Below, in pieces: positions 21,470 through 31,941 of a stretch of DNA of 64,000 nucleotides (positions within the stretch are counted from its first letter, which is position 1; every line of letters starts with the position of its first letter). Origin of the DNA: Neoceratodus forsteri (taxonomy: Eukaryota; Chordata; Ceratodontiformes; Ceratodontidae); assembly GCA_016271365.2 (NCBI GenBank), contig CM057451.1, forward strand, positions 366,813,501-366,877,500, read 5' to 3'. A model generated the notes under the pieces. It did no database searches, was not told where the DNA came from, and saw only the letters and a program-made list of their open reading frames with translations. The position numbers were made by a program, and so were the translations under genes.

Positions 21470-22117
21470 AAACTTGATACTGTCACGTCCTTTAATTATC
21501 TCGGGGTCTTACTTCGATCAATCCCTGGATCTTAACCTTTACATTCAATCCACCTGTAAATCAGTCAACTGCAAACTGGGTGCTGCCTACAAGACTAATT
21601 ACATGCTAACACCATCTGCCAAACTAGCCATCCAAGAGAAATACTGCTCCCTCCTTAACCTATTGTGCCCCATCCCTGGTGGAGCTCAGAAAACCACCCT
21701 CCAGAGTTGGGATGTCACTTATAACAACATATGTCGATCGCATCCTCCTCCTCCAGGCTAAAGGACCACTGTCAGCTTTATGAAGACCTTGGGTGGCTCT
21801 CACCCTCTGCTACTAGGCAATATTATCTTTGCTCCCTTACCGACTCTATTGTGAGGCTCCAAACCCCAATATCATTGGCCAAGCTGCTAATTCCGCTTAC
21901 TGACTCTCATGGGCTGAGGTCTGCTGACAAATCTCTAATAAACATTCCCCGGTGTCATACCTCGAAAGGCACGGGTGCTTTCAGGCATGTGGCTCCTCAG
22001 TTTTGGAATACACTTCCTCTTGAACTGAGGTTGACCGGATCCCACCAGTGTTTCAAGAAGAAATTTCGACGATATCTATTGGGTGCTGGCCCCTGCATTT
22101 GTTTTGACCCTACCTGA
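21470..22117 (+). pseudogene. LINE-X ORF2, C-terminal part
   Basis: The order is an FNYLGV block (typical of the region after the reverse transcriptase in jockey/CR1/L2 LINEs), then PRCHTSKGTGAFRHVAPQFW, NTLPLELRLTGSHQCFKKKF and RRYLLGAGP. The WNTLPLELR block is the usual C-terminal motif of these ORF2 proteins. Catalytic domains are absent because of 5' truncation. A frameshift near 21735 joins two frames. Confidence 0.6.
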
Positions 22118-22311
22118 TGGTTTGATGCAATGTTCAATGCTCACAACATTTGCCACTTGTTATAATTGTTATAATTGCTTGTCTCTGCTGTTTACTGTTA
22201 TTTTCTTGGTTCGTTATATTTTTGCCATTTAATTGTTTCACAAATAGGTGATTGTCATTTTTGCCTTGCTCCTTTTGTTTCTATTCCTATCTACTGTTTA
22301 CTGCATCACTG

Positions 22312-24344
22312 TACAATGAGTGGGGCGAAGGCTAGAGAGAGCATGGCGGAAATCCTGCCTGGATGCCGACAAACTTAGATTGATGGATCATTATGTTATC
22401 TATCAATCAGCAATATCCCGTAAGAAGTCAGAATTCCTGTCCAGGGAGATTGCTGCTGCAAGAAATCGACCGGCTCAACTCTTTCAGACTGTTGACAGAT
22501 TGTGCAATCCACTCTGTCTACAGTCCGGAAGAGATTTTCACAAATAAAGTGTGATGAGCTTGCCGATTTTTTGCTGATAAGATTCCCGGCATTAGGGAAT
22601 CTCAACCGTGTTCAATCTATAAGGGCTTGCAGTGATCGGCGAGGGAAGCAAACACCTGTGTCACCTGGTCTGACTTTGGTAGGCTGGAATTCATGGACAT
22701 TATGAGGATTGTCCAGACTATGCGATCCAACTAGCTGGATTTTGGATCGGGCCTATGCCACTTTTATTAGGTTGCGTAGATATTATCTGCCGATCATTGC
22801 TGAAATCGTCTGGAAGTCCTTGAAGCAGGGGATCTTTCCTGAACCCCTAAAGGGAGTCGTTCGAACACTCCTAAAAACCTTCACGAATCGGACTGCCCAG
22901 CTAACTACAGACCTATCTCTAACCTCCCATTCTTGGGTAAGGTTATTGAAAAGGTAGTTGCACTGCAACTGGGCGACCATCTTACAAATCATAATGTCTA
23001 TGATACTCTTCAATCAGGATTCAGGAAAGACATAGTACTGAGACTGCTCTTGTCCAGCGTTCTAAATGATCTCCTGTTAGCGAGGGATCAAAGGCTTGTA
23101 CTATTCTAGTCCTTCTTGATCTCTCTACGACGCCGACACTGTGGACCATGGTGTGCTTTTGGAGCGCCTCTTGGCTCCATTGTGGACTGTCTGGTGCGGT
23201 CCTAAAATGGTTTCAATCTTTTCTCACAGGGCGGAGACATAGGGTCATCACTGAATTTATTCCTCTGATGGCGTCTCCTGCCTTGTGGGGTCCATGAGGG
23301 TTCCATTTGGCACCCATGTTGTTGCTGTCTATATGCTGCCATTAGGAGACATTATTAGCATTATGGCTTGGGTTTCCACTGCTATGCAGATGACACCCAG
23401 CTATATTTGTCCTTTAGTCCGACAAGTAGATCGCGGTCTCTAGACTTACTGTCTATCTGAGATCAGTGATTGGATGAGTGCCAGCTGGCTAAGGTTAAAC
23501 CGGATAAGACTGAGGTGTTGGTGGTGGACCCAGGTCTCCGAGAGGCGGGCTGTAGGGCTGGTCTTCGCCGGGCATATGGATCGATGGAGCCAGCTCTCGA
23601 CCTCAGACGGGTCGCGTAACCTGGGTATTATCATTGGCGATAGTTTGGCTAAAATTTCAGGTGTCATCTGCCGTCAATCCTCTTTTACCATCTGAGGAAT
23701 ATTGCTCGGGTGAAACACCTTGTTCCTCCGCTGACCTCCGACATTAGTCCACGCCTTTGTTACTTCGCCTTGTTACTGCAATGCCTATACCTAGGGTTGC
23801 GCGGTTGATATCCGCGCTTGCAGCTGGTGCAGAACGCTGCAGCCAGGCTTTTGGCGGGGACATCAATTAGGAATCATATTACGCCTGTGCTGCGCAAACT
23901 GCACTGGCTGCGGTTCAGTGGCGGATCACCTTTAAGGTCGGTTTACTGACCTATAAACCCTCACAAACAGGACATAGTATCTGCAAAGATCTACTTGTTC
24001 CCTACCGTCCACTCAACTCACTCAGATCCACCGTGAGGATTGCTAGAGGTTCCCAGGGTTCGGTTTAAAAACATCTGGGGCACGGCGTTTTCTTATGCTG
24101 CCCGACCCTGTGGAATTCTCTACCTCAAGTCGGATATGAAACTCCTGACGTGAAAGCTTTAAATCAGAGTTAAAACATATTTATTCAAAAGACCTATGGG
24201 GAGTAGTTATTGCACTGACATGAAATTGGAACTGTATTTTATTGTTGTTTATTATGTTACATGTATGTCTTATGTATTTAATTACTGTACAGCGCTTTGA
24301 CTTTGAAAAGCGCTTAAAAATAATTTTTACTTACTTACTTACTG
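22312..24344 (+). mobile_element. L2-type LINE inside LINE-X (innermost element of the left nest)
   Basis: Frames read RRLERAWRKSCLDADKLRLM, AISRKKSEFLSREIAAARNR, LPIIAEIVWKSLKQGIFPEP then LKGVV, followed in other frames by SNLPFLGKVIEKVVALQLGD, LLARDQR, FDTVDHGVLLERL-like and ADDTQLYLSFS-like segments (23390-23420) and LVQNAAARLL-like near 23825. These are the L2 ORF2 blocks in order. The end, CAGCGCTTTGACTTTGAAAA then GCGCTTAAAAATAA and a TTAC repeat (24290-24342), is the classic L2-type 3' terminus. Many frameshifts; 5' truncated upstream of the reverse transcriptase. Confidence 0.8.
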
Positions 24345-24514
24345 TCTACCATGTAAAGTCTATGTTTTTCTGTGTACCTCACTGAAATGTTCCTGTACTT
24401 TTCATTATGTCCTGTACTCTCCCAGGTCGTGCCTGTAAATAGTGATACTGTTTGGCTAATGCACCTACCTGGTAAACAAAAACCAAATAAAATAAAAAAA
24501 TAAAATAAATGGTC

Positions 24515-24851
24515 TTCACTCCCTCGATGGTTGGGCTGTGAAGACTGTTGTGTTGACCCTTCTTATATGGGTCATTCAGACTATCTTATGTCCAACATAG
24601 GTTAGTTTCTCTAAGTTAGTTAACGCTGAACTTCCTCAGTAAAGGTACTGAGGCAGTTGGAGGTCGGCGTAAGGTTGCCTATATGCACGAGCCAGGTTCA
24701 TGGCTGCTTCCTGTGACCCTACCAGGGCTGGCCCTCCTGATGATTTTGCTTCCGCTGGGTCCTAGCGCTTCCGGCATAGTCCCATTAGTGTGAATGAGTG
24801 GTGGAGACTCCATCCAAGAAGATCAAGAATTACGGTGAGTACGTAATTTTC
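24515..24851 (+). repeat. DIRS-B copy 1 3' region and right terminal repeat
   Basis: After LINE-X, DIRS-B sequence resumes with a segment matching 50565-50700 of copy 3 (GACCCTTCTTA, GACTATCTTATGTCC). The terminal repeat ends TAGTGTGAATGAGTGGTGGA then GACTCCATCCAAGAAGATCA and the dyad AATTACG-GTGAGTA-CGTAATT at 24829-24849. The reverse complement matches the left end at 16062-16265. Confidence 0.8.
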
Positions 24852-24984
24852 ATTTGTAGGGTTTTGAACCCAGTTGGGTATTGTTCTCCCCTCTTTGGGT
24901 CCTATTTGACTGTTCTAGGGACTTGTTATGGGGATTTGGTTATTTAAAAATCTTCTACTATTTTTAGGATAGTTTAGGGGGGTC

Positions 24985-25200
24985 TTACCCTGCAGGCTGT
25001 CATGAATCTGAGCATTACAGAACACAGCAGTTGGTAAAGGCAGCAGTTTTAATGGTGGCACAAGCCAATGAGTGTTCCATTATTTGCATAAGTCCCATTC
25101 TACGGGCAGTTCAGCACTGGAGGCTGACTGCAAGAGTTAAGCATACTGAAGAATACCTTAGAAGAAACAAGATTAGTAAGGTGAGTAATTTTTTCTTCTG
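24985..25200 (+). repeat. DIRS-C right terminal repeat
   Basis: Reverse complement of the left end (10790-10965), with words GGCACAAGCCAATGAGTGTT and GACTGCAAGAGTTAAGCATA. It extends beyond the left repeat by about 35 bases (AAACAAGATTAGTAAGGTGA then GTAATTTTTT), the part that pairs with the ICR at 15905. An extension on only one end is the usual DIRS arrangement. Confidence 0.85.
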
Positions 25201-25401
25201 CACTATCTGTGGTTCCTCTCCTAGCTTGAACTGAGATAGGCGACCCTCAAGGCCCACCTGACAGCCATCTCTCCATACGGGTGTGGGCAGCTATGTTGAC
25301 CGAGTGGCGCAGAAGGTGGTGGGTTGCTTTTTCAAATTGCTTGACCACTTGATCCTGATGGTGCATGAACCACCACCACCACCACCTTGGGACCTACTGC
25401 T
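25200..25401 (+). pseudogene. DIRS-E tyrosine recombinase, continued after DIRS-C
   Basis: Reading TLKAHLTAISPYGCGQ in one frame and FFKLLDHLILMVHEPPPPPP then WDLLL in another, this continues the recombinase begun at 10697 (compare ATLKVHLAAVSAF, a FLKGLLHTNPPFREPAPAWD stretch in DIRS-D). It shows that DIRS-C lies inside the DIRS-E recombinase. A CAC trinucleotide expansion at 25368-25386 makes the Pro run. DIRS-B copy 2 then interrupts at 25402, and the rest of DIRS-E was not found. Confidence 0.65.
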
Positions 25402-25739
25402 AGATCTTCCTGGACTTGAAGTCTTCACCACTTAGTCATACTGCTGGGTTACAAGCCAGAGGTGCTGGGACCCTGTGGGAGCCAAAGATCTTCAAGAGGG
25501 CTGGCGCCGAGGTAGGACCGCGCATGTGCGGCACTGCGAGGCTCGGCTATCTCGGCATCGACCCTCCAACCACCTCGGTTCCTTTTTTCCTGCCGTCAAG
25601 TGCGCTTCAGTGACAACGTCGCTCGCCTGCTGGGAATCAAATCTTCATGTCTGTATGACAACAGCATTCAGATTTACTTTGTTTATTATTTTGTTTATTA
25701 AAAAAAAGAAAGAAAGAAGAATATGAATTTCTTATTTTC

Positions 25740-27600
25740 CTCTGGCGCTACCATTTGAAGTCGACCATGGATGGTGACAGTAGGGAGACTCCATTGGAAA
25801 GCTGCTCTGGCAGCTGGGTTGTGTCCGATCTGCCGCCCTCTCCGGTGGGGGAACTGATCACAGCCAGTCCAGTGTTTGGGAGGAGGACAGTCTTCGTAAA
25901 CACAAAAGAGGCCCATTCGATCTAGGTTGGGGACCAGGCACCGCTCAGGCCTTGAGCTCTTCCTCTTTCCGTCAGAGGGAAGAAAAGTACCGCCCTCATT
26001 ACGTCTGTCAAGAGGTCTTGGTGGTCGGAGTGGTAGGCCATCCCAGTTCTAGCAGCCTCCACTTCTAGTTGCTCAGACTCTCAACACCAGAGCCCTTCTT
26101 GGTCTTGCAGGGTTTCTGATGGGCAGTTTCACCAATGGGTCACTCTCATGGAGCAGTGGATACAGCATCTGTCTCAGCTGCCTCCCGGTGGATCTGGTTC
26201 CAGGGCCCTTGGGCCTAGGGACTCGGAACTGCAGTTGGGACTTTTGGGGCAGGTTGAGTGTCCGGTGCTGGCAGCGATTTTCTTCCCCTGCTGGTGCCCA
26301 CGCCGCTAGCACGGTTCCACGTGCCCTTCCGCCTCACTTTGTTTCCTCAGGGGGCCGCACAGGTACCATCTTTCTCTCCTGTTCCCTTTAGGTTTTCTCT
26401 GTATCTTCAGGCGGTGCCATCTAGTTCAGTGCTGGCTTCCGTGCTGCTTCCTGGTGGTGTTGCACGAGGTCTGTGGCATCGGGTCTGATGCGGTTCCAAT
26501 GTCTCCTGTTTATCCTTTGCCAAGGCAAGGCAATGGCCTATTTGAGGCAGCTCCACCCCTTCCAAGGGGAGTTGGAGCAAGATGAGTCTGAGCCTGACCT
26601 TATAATTTCTGAAGAAAGTGATGAAGACTCGTTCTATAGTTTGGATGGTAAGCCCTCACTTCTGACTGAAAACCCAGTACAGGACCTTTCCTTCCAGTCT
26701 CTACTCAGGAATATGAGGGCAACCCTGGCTCTGCAGACATCGTCTGTGGACCCAGGTAGGATTTTGTGCCTAGAGTGGCTTCATGTTCTGAACATTCCAG
26801 TGTACCTTATGGCACCAGTAACCCCCAAAAAGACCTTGTCTGAGGCGGTGTGGGCAAGGCCAGCTCTTATTCCTTCTGTCTGTAAAAACATAGGCAGGAA
26901 ATTTGTCCCTCCCAAGGAGGGCCATTTGGCACCACAACCCATTGCGGATCGCTGGTTGCCCTCGCTGAGAACAACAAAGCTGTCCTTCCACATGAAATAT
27001 CAACCGTCCTATCAATAAAGAGTCTTGTAAGATAGATACCTTTGGAAAAGGGCATGTGCAGCCACAGCCCTGGGCATACATATTACCAACTATCAAGGGC
27101 ACTTCTCCCAGCATGAGTATGCCCTTTGGACTTCCCTTAAGTCTTTAATGGAAAGTCTCCCAGAGTCTGACTCCAAAATGGAGATACTACAGACAGTTAC
27201 TCGAGGGAGAGACTGTAATAGCCATCAACTTAAAGCTTCCATGGATGCTTACGAAACAGCTTCTAGAGCAGCTGCTGCTGGAATCTATAACAGAAGACAT
27301 TCCTGGCTTAGTGCATTGGGGTTTTCCTTCGATACTCAACAGCAGGTGATGAATGTCCCCTTTGATAGTACACATCTATTTGGCCAACAGCTGGAGCAAG
27401 CCCTGGAGGCCCCTCAGAAAACAAGGACTGCCATTAAAACAGCCAGGTTAGCTCCTTCAGCTCCTCAGAGAGGCAGGAACAGTCTGTTGTTTCATAACAG
27501 GCAGCCCTTTCGAGGAAGAGGCCAAGAAGCCCTAACAGAAACCAGCCTCCTCAGCTGCAAAAGAAACACAGCACAAAGCACAGGGCCCAAAGCACCCAGT
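25740..27600 (+). pseudogene. gag: DIRS-B gag (copy 2)
   Basis: The best stretches are 26473-27018 (FQGELEQDESEPDLIISEES, DEDSFYSLDGKPSLLTENPV, LQTSSVDPGRILCLEWLHVL) and 27148-27500 (LPESDSKMEILQTVTRGRDC, NSHQLKASMDAYETASRAAA, SFDTQQQVMNVPFDSTHLFG, QQLEQALEAPQKTRTAIKTA). The acidic middle and the DIRS gag end match copy 1. Frameshifts at about 27018 and 27110 and early-frame decay make it non-functional. No Cys/His module is seen. Confidence 0.7.
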
Positions 27601-27639
27601 TCTACCCTATGGAAGTCTGGTCTCGATCTCATCTCAGCT

Positions 27640-29100
27640 GCCCAGTGGACATTTCCACGGCAGTGGAGGTCATCTAACACAGTTTACAACCAGTGGAAGT
27701 ATCACCATGGACAAGTAGGTCTTCAGGATTGTTTGAGAGGGTTACTTTCTCAGCTTTGCAGATTCCCCTGGATCTTCCACCCAAGCGACAGCACAGTCTG
27801 TCAACCGTTCAGTCAGACCTCACTTTCGAGATACAGGGCCTTCTCAGAAACAGAGCAGTAGAAGTAGTTCCCTGGACAGAGAGGAGCACAGGTTTCTACT
27901 CCCATTACTTTCTGGTTCCAAAGAAGACAGGCAGCATGCGCCCCATTCTCGACCTCAGAAAGTTGGACAAGTTCTTTTACAAGGAGAAGTTTCAAGATGA
28001 TCTCCCTAGGGACGCTACTACCACTCCTTCAACAACACGACTGGCTGACATCCCTGGACATGCAGGTCACCTACCAGCACATTCTAGTACATCCAAGTCA
28101 CCACAAGTATCTTTGTTTTGTGGCCTTGGGCCAACACTACCAGTTCAGACTCCTGCCCTTTCGGTTCTCCTTGGCACCTCGATTCTTTACCAAGTATTTG
28201 CAGTCCTTGCTGCACACTTTCCAAGCTCAGCATTCAGGTTTCCCCTACCTAGACCACTGTCTTTTGACAAGCCCATCAAGGCAGGAGACACAGAAGGCGG
28301 TTTCCACGGCCTCTCAGTTCCTCACTGCCATGGGGATTATGCTGAACTTGGAGAAGTCACAGCTTCAACCCTCTCAGCAGCTTCTCTTCATAGGAACTGT
28401 CTTGGATACAACAAAGCGAGGCTTTTCTCCCGGAAGACAGTGAGCGGCATTCTCCAGACGGCTCGCTTCATCAGGGAGGCAACTTGTATGAGCTCACTCA
28501 GTGCAGCGGACGTTGGGCCTCATAGCTTCATCTGTTTTCATGGTGCCTCTAGCCCATCTGCACATGAAGACCACTAAGTGGATGCTCAGCACACAGTGGT
28601 CCCCAACCACACATCCGCTGTCTTACCCCATCAAAGTGACAGAGCCCCTGCGTTGGTCACTTGCATGGTAGATACAGGAGAACAACCTTCTACAAGGTCT
28701 GCCCTTTGCCACATCAGAATCTCCGATCACCATCACCACAGATACATATTTGCTGAACTGGGGCTCAATGTCAGGACCTTCACACCCAAGGGTGTGGACC
28801 CAGAAGGAGTCTCATCTTCACATCAGTGTTCTGAAGATGAGGGCAGTCCTGTATGCACTACAAGTCCTAGAAGAAGTGATCAGTCATAAGATAATTCTTC
28901 TTCAGATGGACAACAAATCTGTAATATACTGCAGCAACAAACAAGGTGGTGCACACTCCTACCCGCTATGCACAGAAGCCACGAGGGTATGGGAGTGGTG
29001 CCTTGATCACGATGTTCTGGTTCAGGCAGTTTACTACCAGGAGTCCAAAATGATGTAGCTGACCACCTCAGCAGGACGGAAGCAGATCCTTATGAGTGGT
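27640..29100 (+). pseudogene. pol: DIRS-B reverse transcriptase and RNase H (copy 2)
   Basis: The segments SDLTFEIQGLLRNRAVEVVP, GFYSHYFLVPKKTGSMRPIL and DLRKLDKFFYKEKFQDD lie at 27800-28000. A frameshift leads to DMQVTYQHILVHPSHHKYLC, FRLLPFRFSLAPRFFTKYLQ and FPYLDHC at 28239-28260, where YLDD has become YLDH. RNase H follows at 28735-29085 (ITTDTYLLNWGSM-like; LLQMDNKSVIYCSNKQGGAH; ADHLSRTEADPYEWSL-like). The lost catalytic Asp and Cys in place of Trp make this copy inactive. Confidence 0.75.
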
Positions 29101-29896
29101 CTCTTGCACCAGGCGTAGTGCACTCGCTCTTTGTTGAGTGGGGCTATCCAGATCTTGACCTTTTTGCGTCCCTAAACTGCCTCTGTTCTGCTTCAGAAAT
29201 CCAGAATGTAGCATTTTCTGTCAGGATGCATTCAGGCTGCAGCAGATGAGACATTTTCTGTATGCATTTCTTCCTCTTCCACTAATTCAGAGGTTGCTGC
29301 TCAGACTGGAGGCACACAGGGGCAAAATGATTCTAGTTGCACCGTATTGACCTCAACAGATCTGTTTTCCCTTGATCAACAAGTTGCCAGGGGTTCCCCG
29401 AAACAATTGCCTCTTTGAATTGACCTCCTGACACAAGGACCTCTTGTCCACCCCAACCTGCGCTCCCTTCATCTCCAAGCCTGGCTCCTGAGGAGATAGA
29501 AGTCAGCAGGTTCAAGTGTCTCAGAGAATCAGCCTTCCACCAGGAAGACTTACACAGCTAAATGGGCGTTTTTCTGTGTGAATGGTGTGCTTAAGATCTT
29601 CTTAGGCCACTTTCAGTGTCCTCCGGAGAAATTTATGGAGTACCTACTAGACCTTTCAGATGCAGGTCTGCAATACTTGTCTGTAAGGTGCACCTCTGTC
29701 TGTGCACTTTCAGCCTATCACAAAGCCAGTCCAAAACATGACCCTGGCTCAGTTGCAGCTCCAAAAAATTCCTTAAAGGTATCCTTCATACAAAGTCCCC
29801 GGTTAGAAAGCAGTTGTTCCCTGGGACATTAACCTCATGCTAGATATGCTCACACGTAAACCCTTTGAGCCTCTAGCTACATGTGATCTGAAGTTT
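29101..29896 (+). pseudogene. DIRS-B methyltransferase-like region and recombinase start (copy 2)
   Basis: 29130-29430 matches the methyltransferase-like block (LDLFASLNCLCSASEIQN-type sequence, FCQDAFRLQQMRHFLYAFLP-like, LIQRLLLRLEAHRGKMILVA). The recombinase then shows AKWAFFCVNGVLKIFLGHFQ, CPPEKFMEYLLDLSDAGLQY, CALSAYHKASP and LMLDMLTRKPFEPLATCDLK, stopping at 29896. None of the catalytic residues of the recombinase C-terminal domain is retained. Confidence 0.65.
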
Positions 29897-30344
29897 CTTT
29901 TTTTTTTTTTTACTGTACTCTCTATTAAAAATGCCAGAGTGCAGAAGTAATATCATCACGTTCAGCTGGAACATATAACAGTTGTACAGTTACAAAAAGA
30001 AGAAACAATTAGCTGGCTACTCTGGGGAACCAGTAACCTGGATGTACATGGAGGAAATTCTCAATTACTGCACATTGATTTCATGATATAGATAGAATTA
30101 TTCTATAGTTATATTTATATTTTATTCGGGGATATACTCCTGCCCTCATGGTGGAGAACACATTCAGGGAACAATATCCTGTCTATGTTGCATGACCCAC
30201 AGGAGCCATTTGTTCCAAAGTCCTACTGCTAGCCACCCTCTGATGCAGCATTGCTGTTAATTTTCCAGGGTATAAATCTCTTGTACAGTATCTTCCCACT
30301 CTTTTACAGTTGGAGGGGTCAGCTGAAGCCACCTCCAAGAGATC

Positions 30345-31850
30345 CCTTTTGGCTGCTAGGGCAAAAACTGTTTAGTCAGTCTCTGAGCACAGGAGAGGTC
30401 CCAGAAGACTGGAGAAGGGCTCATGTGATCCCGCTGCACAAGAGTGGTAGCAGGGAGGAGGCAGGAACTACAGACCAGTCAGTCTTACTTCAGTAGTGGG
30501 CAAGATTATGGAGGCACTCCTTAAGGAAAGGATAGTGCAACACCTGGAATCCATAGGAGCACAGGATCCAAGACAGCATGGGTTTACAGAAGGAAGGTCC
30601 TGTCAAACTAATCTCATAGATTTCTTTGACTGGGTAACCAGAGTGGTGGACCAAGGGGAGCAGTTGATGTCGCCTACCTTGACTTCAACAAAGCTTTCAA
30701 TACTGTTCCACATAGAAGATTGATTAATAAACTGGGTAGACTCAGGGTGGGTCAGAAGTTGGTCAACTGGGTGGTAAACTGGTTGACGGGCAGAAAACAG
30801 AGAGTGGTGGTAAACGGTATACAGTCAGAAGAGATGCAAGTCACAAGTACCTCAGGGATCCATCCTGGGGCCAGTCCTCTTCAGTATCTTCATCAGTGAC
30901 ATTGCAGATAGACTGGAGGGTAAGGTTTGTCCATTTACAGATGACACCAAGATCTGCAACAGAGTAGATGAACCAGATGGGGTGGGCAGAATGAGAAGAG
31001 ATCTGGATAAACTAACAAAATGGTCAGAAGAGTGGCAACTGGGGTTTAATGCAAGAGAGTGCAAGATCATGCACATAGGAAGAGAAACCCTGAAACTACC
31101 TATAGGCTGGGAGGAGTTGCTGGCAGTCACAAAGGAAGAGAGAGACTTGGGCATCATCATCACCGATGACCTGAAATCATCCAAGCAGACCACTAAAGCA
31201 ATAGATAAGGCTAGGGGAATGTTGGGGTGTATTAGTAGGGGTATCACAAGTTGGAAGAAGGTGGTAATAATCCCTCGTTAGGCCCCATCTGGAGTACTAC
31301 GTGCAGTACTGGAGGCCACACCTTCACAAGGACATTAACCAAATTGAGGCAGTCCAGAGAAGGGCAACCAAAATGGTGCAGGGACTGCATCAGAAAACAT
31401 ATGAGGACAGATTAACGGAGTTCCATATGTATATCCTAGAGCAAAGGAGGGAGAGCGGTGATATGATCGAAACATTCAAACAACTTAATGGCATTAACAA
31501 GGTGAAAGAGTCTAACATGTTTCAATATAAGAAAAATAGCAGGACAAGAGGACACAGCATGAGATTAGAGGGAGGCCAATTAAGGAGTAATGTGAGGAAG
31601 TTCTTTTTCACAGAAAGGGTGGTGGATGCATGGAATGGCCTACCTCAGGAAGTGGTGGCTATGAATACAGTGCAGGGCTTCAAACAGGCATGGGATAGGC
31701 ATAAGGGAGCAATATAGATGAGTATGAATAGATAGGCCATTGACAGAGCAAAGGCTGATGGCACATTTATAAGGTAGGAAAAGAAATGGGCAGTCTGGAT
31801 AGGCCTTGCGGTCCTTATCTGCCGTCAACTTTTATGTTTCTATGTTACTA
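30345..31850 (+). mobile_element. CR1/L2-type LINE 3' half, inserted in the L1
   Basis: Starts in the fingers of the reverse transcriptase (LSTGEVPEDWRRAHVIPLHK) and runs to a TTTCTATG-type end at 31840-31850. Its tail carries GGATAGGCCTTGCGGTCCTT then ATCTGCC, also found at 6045-6085. The L1 sequence continues on both sides. It is 5'-truncated and lies in opposite orientation to its host. Confidence 0.8.
30370..31717 (+). pseudogene. CR1/L2-type ORF2: reverse transcriptase and C-terminus
   Basis: In order: VPEDWRRAHVIPLHKSGSRE, GKIMEALLKERIVQHLESIG, GFTEGRSCQTNLIDFFDWVT, then in other frames FNKAFNTVPHRRLINKLG-like, WLTGRKQRVVVNG-like and FTDDTKI (30935-30957, normally FADD), RRDLDKLTKWSEEWQLGFNA and ERDLGIIITDDLKSSKQTTK at 30982-31281. 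The last frame, 31301-31717, keeps the C-terminal domain intact: QRRATKMVQGLHQKTYEDRL, RESGDMIETFKQLNGINKVK, FFFTERVVDAWNGLPQEVVA. Frameshifts near 30720 and 31281 and one changed catalytic-box residue. Confidence 0.8.
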
Positions 31851-31941
31851 ACAATTTCTTTGTTTGTGTATTCTTAATATTGCCTGGGAACCAATGTAAA
31901 AGTGCTACACCCAGTGTAAGCTGCATGATCTCGGAGAAGAG

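Larger units (their letters stand above)
21454..24508 (+). mobile_element. LINE-X, in DIRS-B copy 1, interrupted by an L2-type LINE
   Basis: The 6-bp word TGGTCT occurs at 21448-21453 and 24509-24514, and joining the flanks restores the DIRS-B sequence (GGTCTTCACTCC, compare GGTCTTCCTCCC in copy 3). The body encodes the end of a LINE ORF2: KLDTVTSFNYLGVLL-like near 21470, then LYEDLGWLSPSATRQYYLCS and GAFRHVAPQFWNTLPLELRL at 21731-22117. An L2-type LINE splits it at about 22312-24344. The tail at 24345-24508 ends CCTACCTGGTAAACAAAAAC and AAATAAAAT, the tail shared with the SINE at 53503. It is 5'-truncated. Confidence 0.75.
16062..24851 (+). mobile_element. DIRS-B copy 1, inserted in DIRS-C, host of LINE-X
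   Basis: The left end (GATCTTCCTGGACATAAAGT, 16062-16265) is complementary to the right end (about 24645-24851), including GTGAATGAGTGGTGGAGAC. Between them are gag (16440-18306), reverse transcriptase and RNase H (18400-19827), methyltransferase-like and recombinase regions (19828-21250) and an ICR (21300-21415). LINE-X is inserted at 21454-24508 after the ICR. Without it the element is about 5.7 kb. Two further copies are at 25402-29896 and 45083-50910. The coding order is complete but every gene is mutated. Confidence 0.85.
10790..25200 (+). mobile_element. DIRS-C, complete ends, host of DIRS-B copy 1
   Basis: The left terminal repeat (10790-10965) is complementary to the right one (24985-25165), over about 170 bases. 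Within lie gag (11374-13500, interrupted by a SINE), reverse transcriptase (13745-14470), RNase H (14780-15180), a shortened recombinase region (15300-15835) and an ICR (15905-15985). DIRS-B copy 1 is inserted at 16062-24851, downstream of the ICR. Without it the element would be about 5.6 kb. It lies in the DIRS-E recombinase with no evident target-site duplication, as expected for recombinase-mediated insertion. Confidence 0.85.
25402..29896 (+). mobile_element. DIRS-B copy 2, 3'-truncated by an L1
   Basis: The left end (AGATCTTCCTGGACTTGAAG) and leader match copies 1 and 3. Gag (25740-27600), reverse transcriptase and RNase H (27640-29100), methyltransferase-like and recombinase sequence (29101-29896) follow. 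The recombinase ends inside the conserved CDLKF segment at 29896, directly against the poly-T of a minus-strand L1. No ICR or right terminus was found to the right of the L1, so the L1 insertion was associated with, or followed by, loss of the 3' part. Confidence 0.8.

Noticed and set aside
25368..25386. CAC trinucleotide run as a coding poly-His or Pro tract
   Set aside because: It lies in the decayed DIRS-E recombinase in the place of a short Pro run and looks like a small microsatellite expansion.
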